Below are positions 40,871 through 49,371 of a stretch of 64,000 nt of DNA, piece after piece. The notes under the pieces were generated by a model that was given only the letters and a program-made list of their open reading frames with translations, was not told the origin of the DNA and ran no database searches. The position numbers were made by a program, and so were the translations under genes. The number at the start of each line of letters is the position of its first letter. Position 1 is the first letter of the stretch. Location: contig NZ_JACRSU010000004.1 in NCBI RefSeq assembly GCF_014384785.1, positions 227,917 to 291,916 on the forward strand. Reading direction: 5' to 3'. This DNA is from Congzhengia minquanensis. GTDB taxonomy: Bacteria > Bacillota > Clostridia > UBA1381 > UBA9506.

Positions 40871-41128
40871 ATGAAAATTTATGATTTTAATGGAAAAAAG
40901 AATATTTGTGGAAACCAAATTCGGTTGGCGAGGGTTAGAAGAAGAATGTCGCAGTCTGACCTGGCAGCAAAAATGCAGGTGGAAGGGGTAATTTTGGAAC
41001 GGGACAGCATTTCGCGGATTGAAATTGGCACCCGGTTTGTTACCGATTATGAGCTATTAACCTTTGCAAAGGTGCTGAATACTGATATTGACTGGCTTCT
41101 TACAGACGGGGATGATGCGGATGCTTGA
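40871..41128 (+). CDS. XRE-family HTH regulator, 85 residues
   Basis: A short DNA-binding protein. ATG 40871 is preferred to an in-frame GTG at 40856, which abuts the inverted repeat. The HTH_3 domain spans about residues 15-80: 'NQIRLARVRRRMSQSDLAAK' and, after an insert, 'RDSISRIEIGTRFVTDYELL' with 'TFAKVLNTDIDWLL'. The extra residues between helices 2 and 3 ('MQVEGVILER') are typical of a recognised Firmicutes subgroup. No effector domain is present. It is divergent from the pseudo-receiver and may repress that gene and itself. Confidence 0.85.
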   Translation: MKIYDFNGKKNICGNQIRLARVRRRMSQSDLAAKMQVEGVILERDSISRIEIGTRFVTDYELLTFAKVLNTDIDWLLTDGDDADA

Positions 41129-41175
41129 GACTGCCTTTTTATATTTTAACAGTTTTTAAAGTTCGAGAAAGTTTC

Positions 41176-41204
41176 TTGACAAGCGTTGTAATTCGTAATA
41201 TAAT
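41176..41204 (+). promoter_or_regulatory. Consensus promoter of the sugar isomerase gene
   Basis: TTGACA (41176-41181), 17 bases, TATAAT (41199-41204), a perfect sigma-A promoter 83 bases before the gene start. Confidence 0.85.
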
Positions 41205-41287
41205 ATAATTAATTGTGTGACATTTGCAGATTATGACAGAAAAAAAGACAAAATGTGACGAATATTGCGCAGAATGGAGATTGTAAA

Positions 41288-42058
41288 ATGGAAAAATTGG
41301 GCTTACAGCTATTCACCATCAGAGACTTTTTAAAAACCCCTGAAGACGTAAAAAACAGCTTTTCAAAACTCATAGAGCTGGGCTACACCGAAGGGCAGAC
41401 CGCAACAAGCGACTGGTATGGCATGGGCGCGGAAAAGTTCCGCGACATCTGCCGGGAAACCGGGCTTTCCATTTGCGGAACACACTATAGTTTTGACCGC
41501 ATTTATGACGCCACCGACGAGGTGATGAAAGAGCACGAAATTGTGGGTACCACTAACATTGGTATCGGCGGAATGCCGGGTTTATCTGAAATGACGCTGG
41601 AATCTGTGAAGGTGTTTGTTGAAAAGTTTAACGAAGTTGCACGAAAGATTCATAAGCACGGCTTTAAGCTTACATATCACAACCATCACTGGGAATTTGC
41701 CAAGCACAGCGGCGTGCGGATTATGGACTATTTGGCGGACAACTTGGACAAAGACGCAACCTCTTTTGTGTTGGATACGCACTGGGTGCAGGCCGGCGGC
41801 GGCGACGTAATTGACTGGATGAAAAAGCTTGCCGGCAGGATTGATATTCTGCATTTGAAAGATTATAAAATTGAAAACGGCGAACGGGCATTTGCCGAGA
41901 TTTATGAGGGCAACATCAATTTCGACGGCGTTTTGAAAACGGCGGAAGAAATCGGCGTGAAGCATTATGTTGTTGAAGAAGACACCTGCCCCGGCGACCC
42001 GTTTGACAGCATTCGGATTTCGGCTGACAACTTAAAGGCAAGAGGGTATTTAAAATAG
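41288..42058 (+). CDS. Sugar phosphate isomerase/epimerase (xylose-isomerase-like TIM barrel)
   Basis: A 256-residue AP-endonuclease-2/IolE-like TIM barrel. ATG 41288 is set by GGAG 8 bases upstream. 'LGLQLFTIRDFL' opens the barrel, 'LTYHNHHWEF' gives the His-x-His pair and Glu region, 'FVLDTHWVQAGGGDVIDW' gives the metal Asp and His, 'HLKDYKIENG' gives further ligands, and 'YVVEEDTCPGDP' gives the last Glu. Members isomerise or epimerise sugars and inososes. No sugar genes adjoin it, so the substrate is open. It is probably strongly transcribed from the consensus promoter at 41176. Confidence 0.88.
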   Translation: MEKLGLQLFTIRDFLKTPEDVKNSFSKLIELGYTEGQTATSDWYGMGAEKFRDICRETGLSICGTHYSFDRIYDATDEVMKEHEIVGTTNIGIGGMPGLSEMTLESVKVFVEKFNEVARKIHKHGFKLTYHNHHWEFAKHSGVRIMDYLADNLDKDATSFVLDTHWVQAGGGDVIDWMKKLAGRIDILHLKDYKIENGERAFAEIYEGNINFDGVLKTAEEIGVKHYVVEEDTCPGDPFDSIRISADNLKARGYLK

Positions 42059-42156
42059 TGGAGTTAACGTTTTGCGGCTTCGTAAAATGTTGATGAATAT
42101 AAAGGCTTCGGATGGTTTTTGTGCCGGCCGTCTGCGGCTTGTAGGATGTGATTCAG

Positions 42157-42462
42157 ATGAATAGGGAATGCACATTGGGGAAAGATGAAAAGCAGAGGTT
42201 AATTCATTGTCTTGCAAAAAGCCTGAGGGGATTCAGAGCAACGTGCGGATGGTCGCAGGAGAAACTGGCTACGATTATCGGCGTAACAAGGCAGACGGTA
42301 CTCGCGGTCGAAAATGGGAAAAGGGAAATGACCTGGACAATGTTTTTAGCGTTTTCACTGTTGTTTTTGGGCAACGAGAAAACAAGACAGAGCTTTATCG
42401 AGTCCGGCGCGTACACGGAAGAACTTGCATGCTTTTTAGGCATTAGCGAGCGTAGACGATAG
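42157..42462 (+). CDS. XRE-family HTH protein, 101 residues
   Basis: An N-terminal HTH ('LAKSLRGFRATCGWSQEKLA', 'TIIGVTRQTVLAVENGKREM') is followed by a hydrophobic stretch ('WTMFLAFSLLFLGNEKT') and a charged tail. ATG 42157 is taken because the upstream in-frame ATG 42148 overlaps the only G-rich site; neither has a strong ribosome site. It precedes the propeller-like membrane protein gene by about 100 bases and may regulate it. Confidence 0.75.
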   Translation: MNRECTLGKDEKQRLIHCLAKSLRGFRATCGWSQEKLATIIGVTRQTVLAVENGKREMTWTMFLAFSLLFLGNEKTRQSFIESGAYTEELACFLGISERRR

Positions 42463-42482
42463 GAACACAATTTAAAAGGGGG

Positions 42483-42526
42483 CACCCGCGTGTATTTGTC
42501 TTTTTTGGGGCGAATATGCGCGGGTG
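42483..42526 (+). promoter_or_regulatory. 8-bp stem-loop ahead of the membrane propeller gene
   Basis: CACCCGCG (42483-42490) pairs with CGCGGGTG (42519-42526) across a 28-base loop that holds a TTTTTT run. There is no T run after the stem. It could be a processing or regulatory hairpin in the leader of the next gene. Confidence 0.35.
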
Positions 42527-42568
42527 TCGTTCTAACTGCACTTTGCAGCTTTCGAGGTGATTTTTTTT

Positions 42569-44440
42569 ATGAAAGAGCATGAAAAAGCGGATAAAGTGAA
42601 TATGGAAGAAGAACCGGCCTTTGGAAACGCCAGTTTCGGCATTCCGGCCGACTGCACCCAAAAGCAGAAGATGAGCGGCATTAAGCTGGCCTGCTACATT
42701 GTGGTGGTTCTGCTGGTTTGCAGCGTGGTTTACGGAAGCTACCGGGCTGCCACCTCATACTTTTTGCCGGTGATGACGTTTGACAAGTCGGCCCAGCCAA
42801 TTTTATATATTAAAAATTCCGAAGTGACGCTGAAAACAAAAGAGGACCGCAAGGGAAAAAGCGTGGTGAATTCTGAGCGGTTTGTAAGCTCTGACGCCCA
42901 GCGCTATGTGCAAATGTCTGCAGACGGAAGAACTGTTTTTTATGCGCAAGACAGCGCAGACAGCGCAGCTGGCTTCGATTTGTGTTACCGCAGAGTTTCG
43001 GCAATTGACGACGACAAAGACACACCGGAGGAGGCCGTGCGTATTGACGGCGGTGTGACTGATTTTAAAATTCATCCCGAGGGGCAGTTTGTGCTGTATT
43101 TAAAAGGGACGCGGCTGTATTTTTCCAATTTAACCAGCGCACACGTTGTGGCTTCGGACGTTTCCGATTTTTATTTGAGTAAAAACAATCAGCAGATTGT
43201 ATATTATAAAGACGGCGGAAAAATGTATACCTGCGGAACGGCGAAGAAGGACATGCCTGTGTTGGTTGATACAGAGATTGACAAGGTGCTTTCGGAAAAG
43301 GATGAATATGCCAAAGTTTTTTATATCAAACAGGGCGCGCTCTTTTTGAAGGAAACGGACAAGGAAGCAGTTTGCCTGGCAGAGGACGTGAAAGATGGAA
43401 TTTTGCTGGGGGACTATGTGTATTTTGTGAAAGAAGAAGTGCGGCCTAAGCGGTTTCAGGAGGTATTTTATGACGACAAGGCAGCCCGGGACGCAGGGAC
43501 GGAAAAGCCGTTGAAATCAGATTTTATGACGCCGGACGAAACCGGGCAACCGGTTTTCGACGAAGCCGGGTATAACGCCGCGCTGAAACGGTTTGAGGAA
43601 AAAGAGTTCCGCGAATCCATCCGAAATTATTTTTTAATAAACCCTGTGATGGAACCGACAAATGTGCTATATACCATGAAACGCAGCGGTCCGAAAGAGG
43701 TGGACGCCGGACTGACGGAAGCGTCGCTGGCTTATAACAGCTGCAGGCAGGCCATTGTTTATAAAAAGGAAGCCAAAGGAAATGAAAAAATTAGGTTCAG
43801 CACGGTTGAAAGTGTTGACGATGCGCTTTTAAAAATTGCGGACAAGCAGGCGGAGCAAAAGGAAAACAGCCTCTATGTGCTGATGAAAGACAAGATGCCG
43901 TTTTTGGGAATAGACCGGTTTCCCGGCGGGCAGATTGAAATTTCTTTGGACGGAAAGTTTTTATATTGCATTGAAGACGTAGGCGATGACGGCCGCGGAA
44001 CCCTTGTGCGCTATGCTATGAGTGCGAAAGAGCTGAAAAACAGAAAGGAACTGCGGGAGGGTGTGACGGATTTTGCGTTAGACGGCGCGGATTCTACCAT
44101 TGTGATGGTGTTTGACGGGAACAAGCTGGGACTGAGCACGGGAGATACGTATACGCACCTTTCAGACAGCTCCTGCCATTCGTTTTTCTATGTGGACGGC
44201 ACCCTCTATTTCTTTGACGACTATGATTTTGCATCCGAATCGGGCAGACTGAAAATGTTCCGTGACGGAAAGATTAAGCTTGTGGACACAAGCGTGCACG
44301 AATTTGACGCAAGAAACTTAAAAACCGTAGCCTATATTAAGCATTTTAATAAGGAATTTGGCTTTGGAGATTTATACCTGAAGAGCGGCAATAAAAGAGG
44401 GAGAAAACAGGATATTTGCGTCAGAAGTATTCTGCATTGA
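42569..44440 (+). CDS. Membrane-anchored beta-propeller-like protein
   Basis: A 623-residue protein, with ATG 42569 placed 9 bases after GAGGTG. About 40 cytoplasmic residues lead to one transmembrane helix (about 39-58, 'LACYIVVVLLVCSVVYGSYR'). The outside part repeats a pattern seen in WD40/TolB-like and DUF5050 proteins: 'RYVQMSADGRTVFYAQDSAD', 'DFKIHPEGQFVLYLKG', 'DFYLSKNNQQIVYYKDGGKM', 'IEISLDGKFLYCIEDVG'. A charged helical insert of about 90 residues ('KRFQEVFYDDKAARDAG', 'KRFEEKEFRESIRNY') interrupts it. No catalytic motif is visible, so it is probably an envelope sensor or scaffold. Confidence 0.75.
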   Translation: MKEHEKADKVNMEEEPAFGNASFGIPADCTQKQKMSGIKLACYIVVVLLVCSVVYGSYRAATSYFLPVMTFDKSAQPILYIKNSEVTLKTKEDRKGKSVVNSERFVSSDAQRYVQMSADGRTVFYAQDSADSAAGFDLCYRRVSAIDDDKDTPEEAVRIDGGVTDFKIHPEGQFVLYLKGTRLYFSNLTSAHVVASDVSDFYLSKNNQQIVYYKDGGKMYTCGTAKKDMPVLVDTEIDKVLSEKDEYAKVFYIKQGALFLKETDKEAVCLAEDVKDGILLGDYVYFVKEEVRPKRFQEVFYDDKAARDAGTEKPLKSDFMTPDETGQPVFDEAGYNAALKRFEEKEFRESIRNYFLINPVMEPTNVLYTMKRSGPKEVDAGLTEASLAYNSCRQAIVYKKEAKGNEKIRFSTVESVDDALLKIADKQAEQKENSLYVLMKDKMPFLGIDRFPGGQIEISLDGKFLYCIEDVGDDGRGTLVRYAMSAKELKNRKELREGVTDFALDGADSTIVMVFDGNKLGLSTGDTYTHLSDSSCHSFFYVDGTLYFFDDYDFASESGRLKMFRDGKIKLVDTSVHEFDARNLKTVAYIKHFNKEFGFGDLYLKSGNKRGRKQDICVRSILH

Positions 44441-44501
44441 CACAATTCGGAAAACTGCCATCCAACAGAGCGCAATTAGGCGGGGTTTGGACAAGTTTTT
44501 C

Positions 44502-44530
44502 TTTACTTTATCTTTTATTTATGGTATAAT
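44502..44530 (+). promoter_or_regulatory. Promoter of the 44578-47331 operon
   Basis: TTTACT (44502-44507), 17 bases, TATAAT (44525-44530), followed by AGGAGG at about 44563. Confidence 0.6.
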
Positions 44531-44577
44531 ATACGCAAAATAAAGGTAGAATTTAAATTTATTAGGAGGTAATGGGA

Positions 44578-45270
44578 ATGAGAAGGTCGAAACGGTCTAG
44601 AGAAGAGGACTATATAGAAGAAAACGAAGCATTGGATGAAACAGAAGATTTAGAAGAATATGTCGAAGGGGATTATGACGGGAACGATTACGACGAAGAA
44701 GGCTATGACGAATCTGACGAAGAATTTGACGAAAACGGCGAACCCATTAAAAAATCCGGAAAGGGCAAAAAGGTTTTAACCGTTTCCATCATTTTGGTTG
44801 CTTTAGTGGCGCTGTTTTTTGCGTCTTCCAAGCTCACGGGCCTGTGGCTGGACTATAACCAGGAGCCGTCGAGCTATCAGAGCGACGCGCCTGACTTAGA
44901 TGATGACAAGTCCCTGACAGATGATGTGGACAACGCGAACAACTCGGCTGATAACAGCGAGGCGCCCGTTGTAAACAACGACGATTCCAAGCCGTCTTCA
45001 AAGGCGACGTCTGCGTCTACGTCAAAATCCAGCTCGAAAACAAGCTCCTCCAAGAGCACAAAGCCCAGCGCAAAGGCAAGCTCCAGCGCAAAAGCTTCGG
45101 CTTCAGCAAGCAGCAATGCATCGAAATCGCCTTCCGCTAAGCCAAGCTCTGCAGCTCCGAAATCAGAAGCGCCAAAAACTACAACGCCTGCAACCTCTAC
45201 GCCGAAACCGGAAACGCCTTCTGCCAAACCGTCTTCTCCTGCCATTGTTCCCGGCAATCCGGCGGCATAA
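44578..45270 (+). CDS. Acidic membrane protein with a Ser/Ala/Lys/Pro-rich wall-spanning tail
   Basis: A 230-residue low-complexity protein; ATG 44578 gives the best spacing to AGGAGG. Residues 1-60 are very acidic ('EENEALDETEDLEEYVEGDY', repeated D/E-G-Y units). A single transmembrane helix follows (about 66-83, 'VLTVSIILVALVALFFASS'). About 140 external residues are made of Ser, Ala, Lys, Thr and Pro ('SKSSSKTSSSKSTKPSAKAS'), a composition typical of peptidoglycan-spanning linkers. No folded domain is seen. It is the first gene of the operon with tsaE, tsaB, rpiB and the deaminase; the link is probably positional. Confidence 0.8.
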   Translation: MRRSKRSREEDYIEENEALDETEDLEEYVEGDYDGNDYDEEGYDESDEEFDENGEPIKKSGKGKKVLTVSIILVALVALFFASSKLTGLWLDYNQEPSSYQSDAPDLDDDKSLTDDVDNANNSADNSEAPVVNNDDSKPSSKATSASTSKSSSKTSSSKSTKPSAKASSSAKASASASSNASKSPSAKPSSAAPKSEAPKTTTPATSTPKPETPSAKPSSPAIVPGNPAA

Positions 45271-45273
45271 GGC

Positions 45274-45693
45274 ATGGAACTGAAAACGAAAAGCAGCGGA
45301 GAAACGCAAAACGCTGCGAAAGAATTTGCGGCGCGGCTTCGCGCCGGCGATGTAATCCTCCTGCGCGGTGAAATGGGCGTGGGAAAAACCGTATTTACAA
45401 AAGGTCTGTGTCGGGCTTTGGGCGTAGAGGATTACGTTACAAGCCCGACATTTACTGTTGTGAACGAATATGAGGGGAAGGCCTTCCCCATTTATCACTT
45501 TGACCTTTACCGGATTGAAGACGAAGACGAGCTTTTGGAAATTGGATTTGAGGAATATTTGCAGTCCGGCGGTGTATGCATCATTGAATGGCCCCAGAAC
45601 GGACAGCGGTATTTGCCGGAGCACAGGTATGAGGTGGAACTGAAAAAGGAAGACGGTGCAAACGACAGGACAATTGTAATTTTAAAGAGGTAA
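45274..45693 (+). CDS. tsaE: tRNA t6A37 biosynthesis ATPase TsaE
   Basis: A 139-residue P-loop protein of the usual length. Walker A is 'LRGEMGVGKTVFTKG'. 'YVTSPTFTVVNEYEGK' and 'YHFDLYRIEDEDELLEIGFE' are signature stretches, and 'IIEWPQNGQRYLP' closes the family core. TsaE, with TsaB and TsaD, makes N6-threonylcarbamoyladenosine at A37 of ANN-decoding tRNAs. The next gene, 3 bases on, is tsaB; tsaD is not in the window. Confidence 0.95.
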   Translation: MELKTKSSGETQNAAKEFAARLRAGDVILLRGEMGVGKTVFTKGLCRALGVEDYVTSPTFTVVNEYEGKAFPIYHFDLYRIEDEDELLEIGFEEYLQSGGVCIIEWPQNGQRYLPEHRYEVELKKEDGANDRTIVILKR

Positions 45694-45696
45694 CCT

Positions 45697-46404
45697 ATGT
45701 TAATGCTGAGCATTGATTCATCATCTCAGGCGGCTACCGCCGCTGTTCTGCGAGACGGTGAGCTGTTATGTGAATATACGCAAAATCAAATGAAAACCCA
45801 CTCTGTGAAAATGCTGCCCATGATTGAGCAAATGTTAAAGGACGTGGAGCTAAAGCTTTCAGACATTGATGTGTTTGCCTGCGGAATTGGGCCGGGGTCA
45901 TTTACAGGTGTGAGAATTGGCGTGGCAACTGTGCGCGGGTTTGCAAAAACACTGAACAAAAAGGTGGTTCCTGTAAACAGTCTGGAAATTTTGGCGAACA
46001 ATGTTTCCAGTTTCAGCGGAAGTGTGTTTGCGCTGTTAATGGCCCGGGAAAATGAGTGTTACGCTGCTGTTTATGAAAACGGGAAGGAAGTTGTTTCCCC
46101 CTGTGTGATGACCACCCGTGAAATTGCCGCTTTAGGAAGCAATCAGACCTGCCTTTTGGTGGGCGACGGGGCGCTGAAAAACAGGGAGTTTTTTCAAACT
46201 GCGCTGCCGGGCGCGAAAATTGCGTTTGGCCGCAGCAATGTGCTTTCCGCCGCGTCGCTGGGCGAGGTTGCTTTCCAAAAGAGCGCAAATGGCGCAGTTT
46301 CAGACTGTGAGGGGCTAATTCCTCTTTATCTTAGAAAATCCCAGGCGGAGCGGGAATATGACGAAAGAATAAAAACGGTGCCGTCAGGCGGAAAGGATGC
46401 GTAA
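45697..46404 (+). CDS. tsaB: tRNA t6A37 threonylcarbamoyltransferase subunit TsaB
   Basis: A 235-residue ASKHA-fold protein that scaffolds TsaD. The N-terminus 'MLSIDSSSQAATAAVLRDGE' and 'FACGIGPGSFTGVRIGVATV' are the family hallmarks, as is 'NSLEILANNV'. It lacks the metal-binding HxxxH of TsaD, as expected. AGAGGT precedes the start at 45697. It overlaps nothing; rpiB begins 2 bases after its stop. Confidence 0.94.
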   Translation: MLMLSIDSSSQAATAAVLRDGELLCEYTQNQMKTHSVKMLPMIEQMLKDVELKLSDIDVFACGIGPGSFTGVRIGVATVRGFAKTLNKKVVPVNSLEILANNVSSFSGSVFALLMARENECYAAVYENGKEVVSPCVMTTREIAALGSNQTCLLVGDGALKNREFFQTALPGAKIAFGRSNVLSAASLGEVAFQKSANGAVSDCEGLIPLYLRKSQAEREYDERIKTVPSGGKDA

Positions 46405-46405
46405 C

Positions 46406-46843
46406 ATGAAAGTAGTAATTGGCTGCGACCACGGCGGCTTTGAACTGAAAGAAGTTTTATCCGCCCATTTAAAGGACAAAGGGTTTGACGTTGTTGACGT
46501 GGGAACCTACGACACCAATTCTGTGGACTATCCCGACATTGCCCAAAAGGCCTGCGAAGAGGTGACCTCCGGCAGATGTGAATGGGGCGTGTTGATTTGC
46601 GGAACGGGAATCGGCATTTCCATTGCCGCCAACAAGGTAAACGGCATTCGGTGTGCACTGGTTTCAAACGAATATTCCGCTGAAATGACCAAACGGCACA
46701 ACAACGCCAACATGGTTGCCTTTGGCGGCAGAGTGACAGGCCCGGATCTGGCAAAACATATTTTAGACGCCTATGTCGGCGCCGAATTTGAGGGCGGCAG
46801 GCACGAAAAACGAATTGAAAAAATTAGCGCTTTGGAAGGGTGA
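46406..46843 (+). CDS. rpiB: Ribose-5-phosphate isomerase B
   Basis: A 145-residue enzyme of the non-oxidative pentose phosphate pathway that interconverts ribose-5-phosphate and ribulose-5-phosphate. ATG 46406 follows AAAGGA. The N-terminal 'VIGCDHGGFELKE' and 'GTYDTNSVDYPDIAQKA', the catalytic Cys in 'LICGTGIGISIAANKVNGIR' and 'RHNNANMVAFGGR' are all present. Related LacA/LacB subunits act on galactose-6-phosphate, but single-gene organisation favours RpiB. Confidence 0.94.
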   Translation: MKVVIGCDHGGFELKEVLSAHLKDKGFDVVDVGTYDTNSVDYPDIAQKACEEVTSGRCEWGVLICGTGIGISIAANKVNGIRCALVSNEYSAEMTKRHNNANMVAFGGRVTGPDLAKHILDAYVGAEFEGGRHEKRIEKISALEG

Positions 46844-46851
46844 CAGCCTGT

Positions 46852-47331
46852 ATGAAACAAAGACGGGACAAAACCAACTATTATTTAGACATTGCCCAGG
46901 CAGTGGCGGGCCGTGGAACGTGTCTCAGGCGCCACTATGGTGCGATTATTGTAAAAAACGACGAGATTATTTCCACCGGCTATAACGGCGCACCCCGGGG
47001 CAGGAAAAACTGCATTGACTTAAACCACTGTGTGCGGGAGGAACTGAAGGTTCCCAGCGGCGAGCGGTATGAGCTGTGCCGGTCTGTTCACGCAGAAGCC
47101 AACTGCATTATCAGCGCCTCCCGGCGGGATATGCTGGGAGCGACCCTTTACCTGGCCTGCCTGGACGGAAAGACAGGAGAGCTTTTAGCGGGCACCAACA
47201 GCTGCACCATGTGTAAGCGGCAGGTGATTAACGCAGGAATTCAAACCGTAATAATCCGCGACACAAAGGATGAATTCCGCGTAATAGACGTAAATAAATG
47301 GATTGAAGATGACGATTCGCTATCCGATTAA
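46852..47331 (+). CDS. comEB: dCMP deaminase (ComEB-like)
   Basis: A 159-residue zinc deaminase converting dCMP to dUMP for dTTP synthesis. ATG 46852 is chosen over GTG 46840, which directly touches the GGAAGG site. The zinc site is 'SVHAEANCI' (HAE, with the catalytic Glu) and 'SCTMCKRQVINAG' (CxxC, where a Pro is usual before the first Cys). 'GYNGAPRGRKNC' binds nucleotide. It is the last gene of the operon; a terminator follows at 47342. Confidence 0.93.
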   Translation: MKQRRDKTNYYLDIAQAVAGRGTCLRRHYGAIIVKNDEIISTGYNGAPRGRKNCIDLNHCVREELKVPSGERYELCRSVHAEANCIISASRRDMLGATLYLACLDGKTGELLAGTNSCTMCKRQVINAGIQTVIIRDTKDEFRVIDVNKWIEDDDSLSD

Positions 47332-47341
47332 AAAAATTTTT

Positions 47342-47367
47342 AAAAACTCGGCCCGCGCCGGGTTTTT
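47342..47367 (+). terminator. Rho-independent terminator after the deaminase gene
   Basis: AAAAACTCGGC pairs with GCCGGGTTTTT (one G-T wobble) around CCGC, ending in T runs, 11 bases after the stop. Confidence 0.85.
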
Positions 47368-47429
47368 GGTTTACTAATCTTCATTTAATTGGGTATCCTA
47401 TAGATGATTATGGAAAGGAGGGCATTGTT

Positions 47430-48011
47430 TTGGACGAGAATGAACTGATTCGCCGCAGCAAGGAAGGCGATACGGAAAGTTTTTCACAGCTTGTGCTGAT
47501 TTATGAGCGCAGGATTATAAACTATGCCTTTCGAATGCTGCGCGACCAAAACGACGCGGAAGACGCGGCCCAGGAAGCCTTTTTAAGAGCCTACCGAAAG
47601 CTGGACTCTTTTAACGGCGACGCGGCATTTTCTACCTGGCTTTATACGATTTTAAACAACATTTGTTTAGATATTTTAAGAAAGAGAAAGCGCAGCGGCG
47701 AACATGCCCAGGTGAGCATTAATCAAAGCAGCGCAGATGACGATGAATATGAAATTCAGATAGAGGACTCCTCTCCCGGTCCCTACGACAGCTACCGCAA
47801 AAAGGCGGCTATGAAAGCGCTGGAGGCGGCAATTGAAAAGCTATCCGACGAGCACAAAGCGGTAATTGTCATGCGGGACATTCATGGGTTGGAATATGAC
47901 GAAATTGCAAAAGTGACGGGAACCTCATTGGGAACGGTGAAATCCCGCATCAGCCGGGCGCGAATTGCCCTCAGAAAAATTTTGGAAGAAGACAGGGAAC
48001 TTTTCACTTAA
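47430..48011 (+). CDS. ECF-type RNA polymerase sigma factor (SigW-like)
   Basis: A 193-residue sigma-70 family factor with a TTG start 8 bases after AAAGGAGGG. Sigma region 2 spans about residues 10-80 ('SFSQLVLIYERRIINYAFRM', 'DAEDAAQEAFLRAYRKLDSF', 'STWLYTILNNICLDILRKRK'). Region 4 is about 130-185 ('HKAVIVMRDIHGLEYDEIAK', 'GTSLGTVKSRISRARIALRK'). The zinc-finger anti-sigma gene follows 40 bases on, the normal ECF pairing, so envelope stress is the likely trigger. The target promoters are unknown. Confidence 0.94.
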   Translation: MDENELIRRSKEGDTESFSQLVLIYERRIINYAFRMLRDQNDAEDAAQEAFLRAYRKLDSFNGDAAFSTWLYTILNNICLDILRKRKRSGEHAQVSINQSSADDDEYEIQIEDSSPGPYDSYRKKAAMKALEAAIEKLSDEHKAVIVMRDIHGLEYDEIAKVTGTSLGTVKSRISRARIALRKILEEDRELFT

Positions 48012-48051
48012 AATTTCGTCTTATTCTATAGAAGAAAGGAGAGAAGCACAT

Positions 48052-49173
48052 ATGGCAAAATCGGAATGCACGAACATATTAAATTTAATACCGCTTTATA
48101 TTGACAACATGCTTTCCGACGAAGAGAATGACATCGTGTGTGAACATATAAAAGAATGCGCGTCCTGCAGGGGCGAATATGAATTTTTAAAATCTATCAT
48201 GGCAGGCGCCGAAAGCCTTCCTGAAATAGAAGTTCCGAAAGATTTTCACGAAACTCTGATGAACAAGGTTCGGGCAGAGGCAAAAGGCCAAAAACTGCAC
48301 AGGCACAAATTTTCGGGCTGGCGTTCTTTTGCCGGAATTGCCGCGGCTGCCGCGGTGGTTGCCGTTTCAATCGTATCGTACATCAATCTTGAGGGGAACG
48401 GAAATTCTGTGAACCCTGATGAATTTATTCCGTCAACATATCCTTCTGAAGCGCCGGGTCAGCCGAATTCTGACCAGGGCACAGACGTTGTGCTGCCGGG
48501 CGTGGAAGACAAATACGAACATACACAGTCACCTGAATTGGACGAAAGTGGGAACGCGGCGCAGCCTTCAGCTAAGGCTCAGCCCTCTGCCAAGGCGCAG
48601 CCTTCGGCTTCAGCACAGACACCATCTGGTGCAAAAACAGGCAATAACAACCAGAGCGGCCAGACACCTGCCGCGGCGGACAAAAATACCGTAAAACCGG
48701 ACAACTCCCCATCGGCACAGCCACCGGCGGCGGATAACCGGAGCAATGGGGGAACGGCGCCGGAAACGCCTATGCCGGCTGATGTGAACAGCAACGATAT
48801 TTCTGCCTTTAAAACAGACAATGACGTAGACGAAGCTGCTGAACCCAATGTTGTGTCTGACAGCGCTGGACAGGAGGCAAAGTCCGGCGGCGGAGGAAGC
48901 TCTAAAGGAAGCTTAGGAGCAGATCCTGCGGCAAACGGGGCCACGGCTGAGCGCGCGGCAAGATTCCGCGTGATTAACGTGACCGTTTCTGAGGAGGAAT
49001 TCAGCAGGGCAAAAGAAATTTTGTCGGGCTATCAAAAAGACAAAACCGGCTACCGCATGGAGCAGGACGCTGACAGCGTGCTTTCCAAGCTGGAAAAACT
49101 GAAGGGTTTTTCTGCCAAGGCGGATTTAACTGCTGACTCTGACAGCGACTACATTGTGTTAAAAGGTGAATAA
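48052..49173 (+). CDS. Membrane anti-sigma factor with zf-HC2 domain and long extracytoplasmic tail
   Basis: A 373-residue partner of the ECF sigma factor. ATG 48052 follows AAAGGAGAG. The N-terminal cytoplasmic anti-sigma domain has the zinc motif 'CEHIKECASCRGEYEF' (HxxxCxxC). A transmembrane helix (about 95-115, 'GIAAAAAVVAVSIVSYIN') is followed by about 180 residues of Ala/Pro/Ser/Gln-rich linker with a tandem 'AQPSAK' repeat. A small C-terminal domain (about 305-373, 'FRVINVTVSEEEFSRAKEIL') could sense the envelope. Release by regulated proteolysis is the family norm. Confidence 0.9.
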   Translation: MAKSECTNILNLIPLYIDNMLSDEENDIVCEHIKECASCRGEYEFLKSIMAGAESLPEIEVPKDFHETLMNKVRAEAKGQKLHRHKFSGWRSFAGIAAAAAVVAVSIVSYINLEGNGNSVNPDEFIPSTYPSEAPGQPNSDQGTDVVLPGVEDKYEHTQSPELDESGNAAQPSAKAQPSAKAQPSASAQTPSGAKTGNNNQSGQTPAAADKNTVKPDNSPSAQPPAADNRSNGGTAPETPMPADVNSNDISAFKTDNDVDEAAEPNVVSDSAGQEAKSGGGGSSKGSLGADPAANGATAERAARFRVINVTVSEEEFSRAKEILSGYQKDKTGYRMEQDADSVLSKLEKLKGFSAKADLTADSDSDYIVLKGE

Positions 49174-49331
49174 ATAAAAATAATAAATTGTAAATTATGA
49201 ACTGTACCAGCAAGGCTACTAAAAGACGTATTTGGCTTAGGAATGTTCTATAGAATTTCCGTCTTAACAAAGACGGTGTAATGTCATAGTCTTGAATCAA
49301 AGGGGAAAATACGCTTGCGATATATTGAAAT

Positions 49332-49371
49332 GGTCACTGTGGAGTTGTAACTCTGCAGTGACCGTTTCTTT
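49332..49371 (+). terminator. Rho-independent terminator of the sigma/anti-sigma unit
   Basis: GGTCACTG (49332-49339) pairs with CAGTGACC (49356-49363), with further pairing inside, then GTTTCTTTTTTT. The 160 bases before it hold a small CCGTCTT/AGACGG hairpin and nothing else recognised. Confidence 0.85.

Noticed and set aside
44877..45275. Hydrophobic antisense frame opposite the Ser/Ala-rich tail
   Set aside because: An artefact of the low-complexity codons on the other strand.
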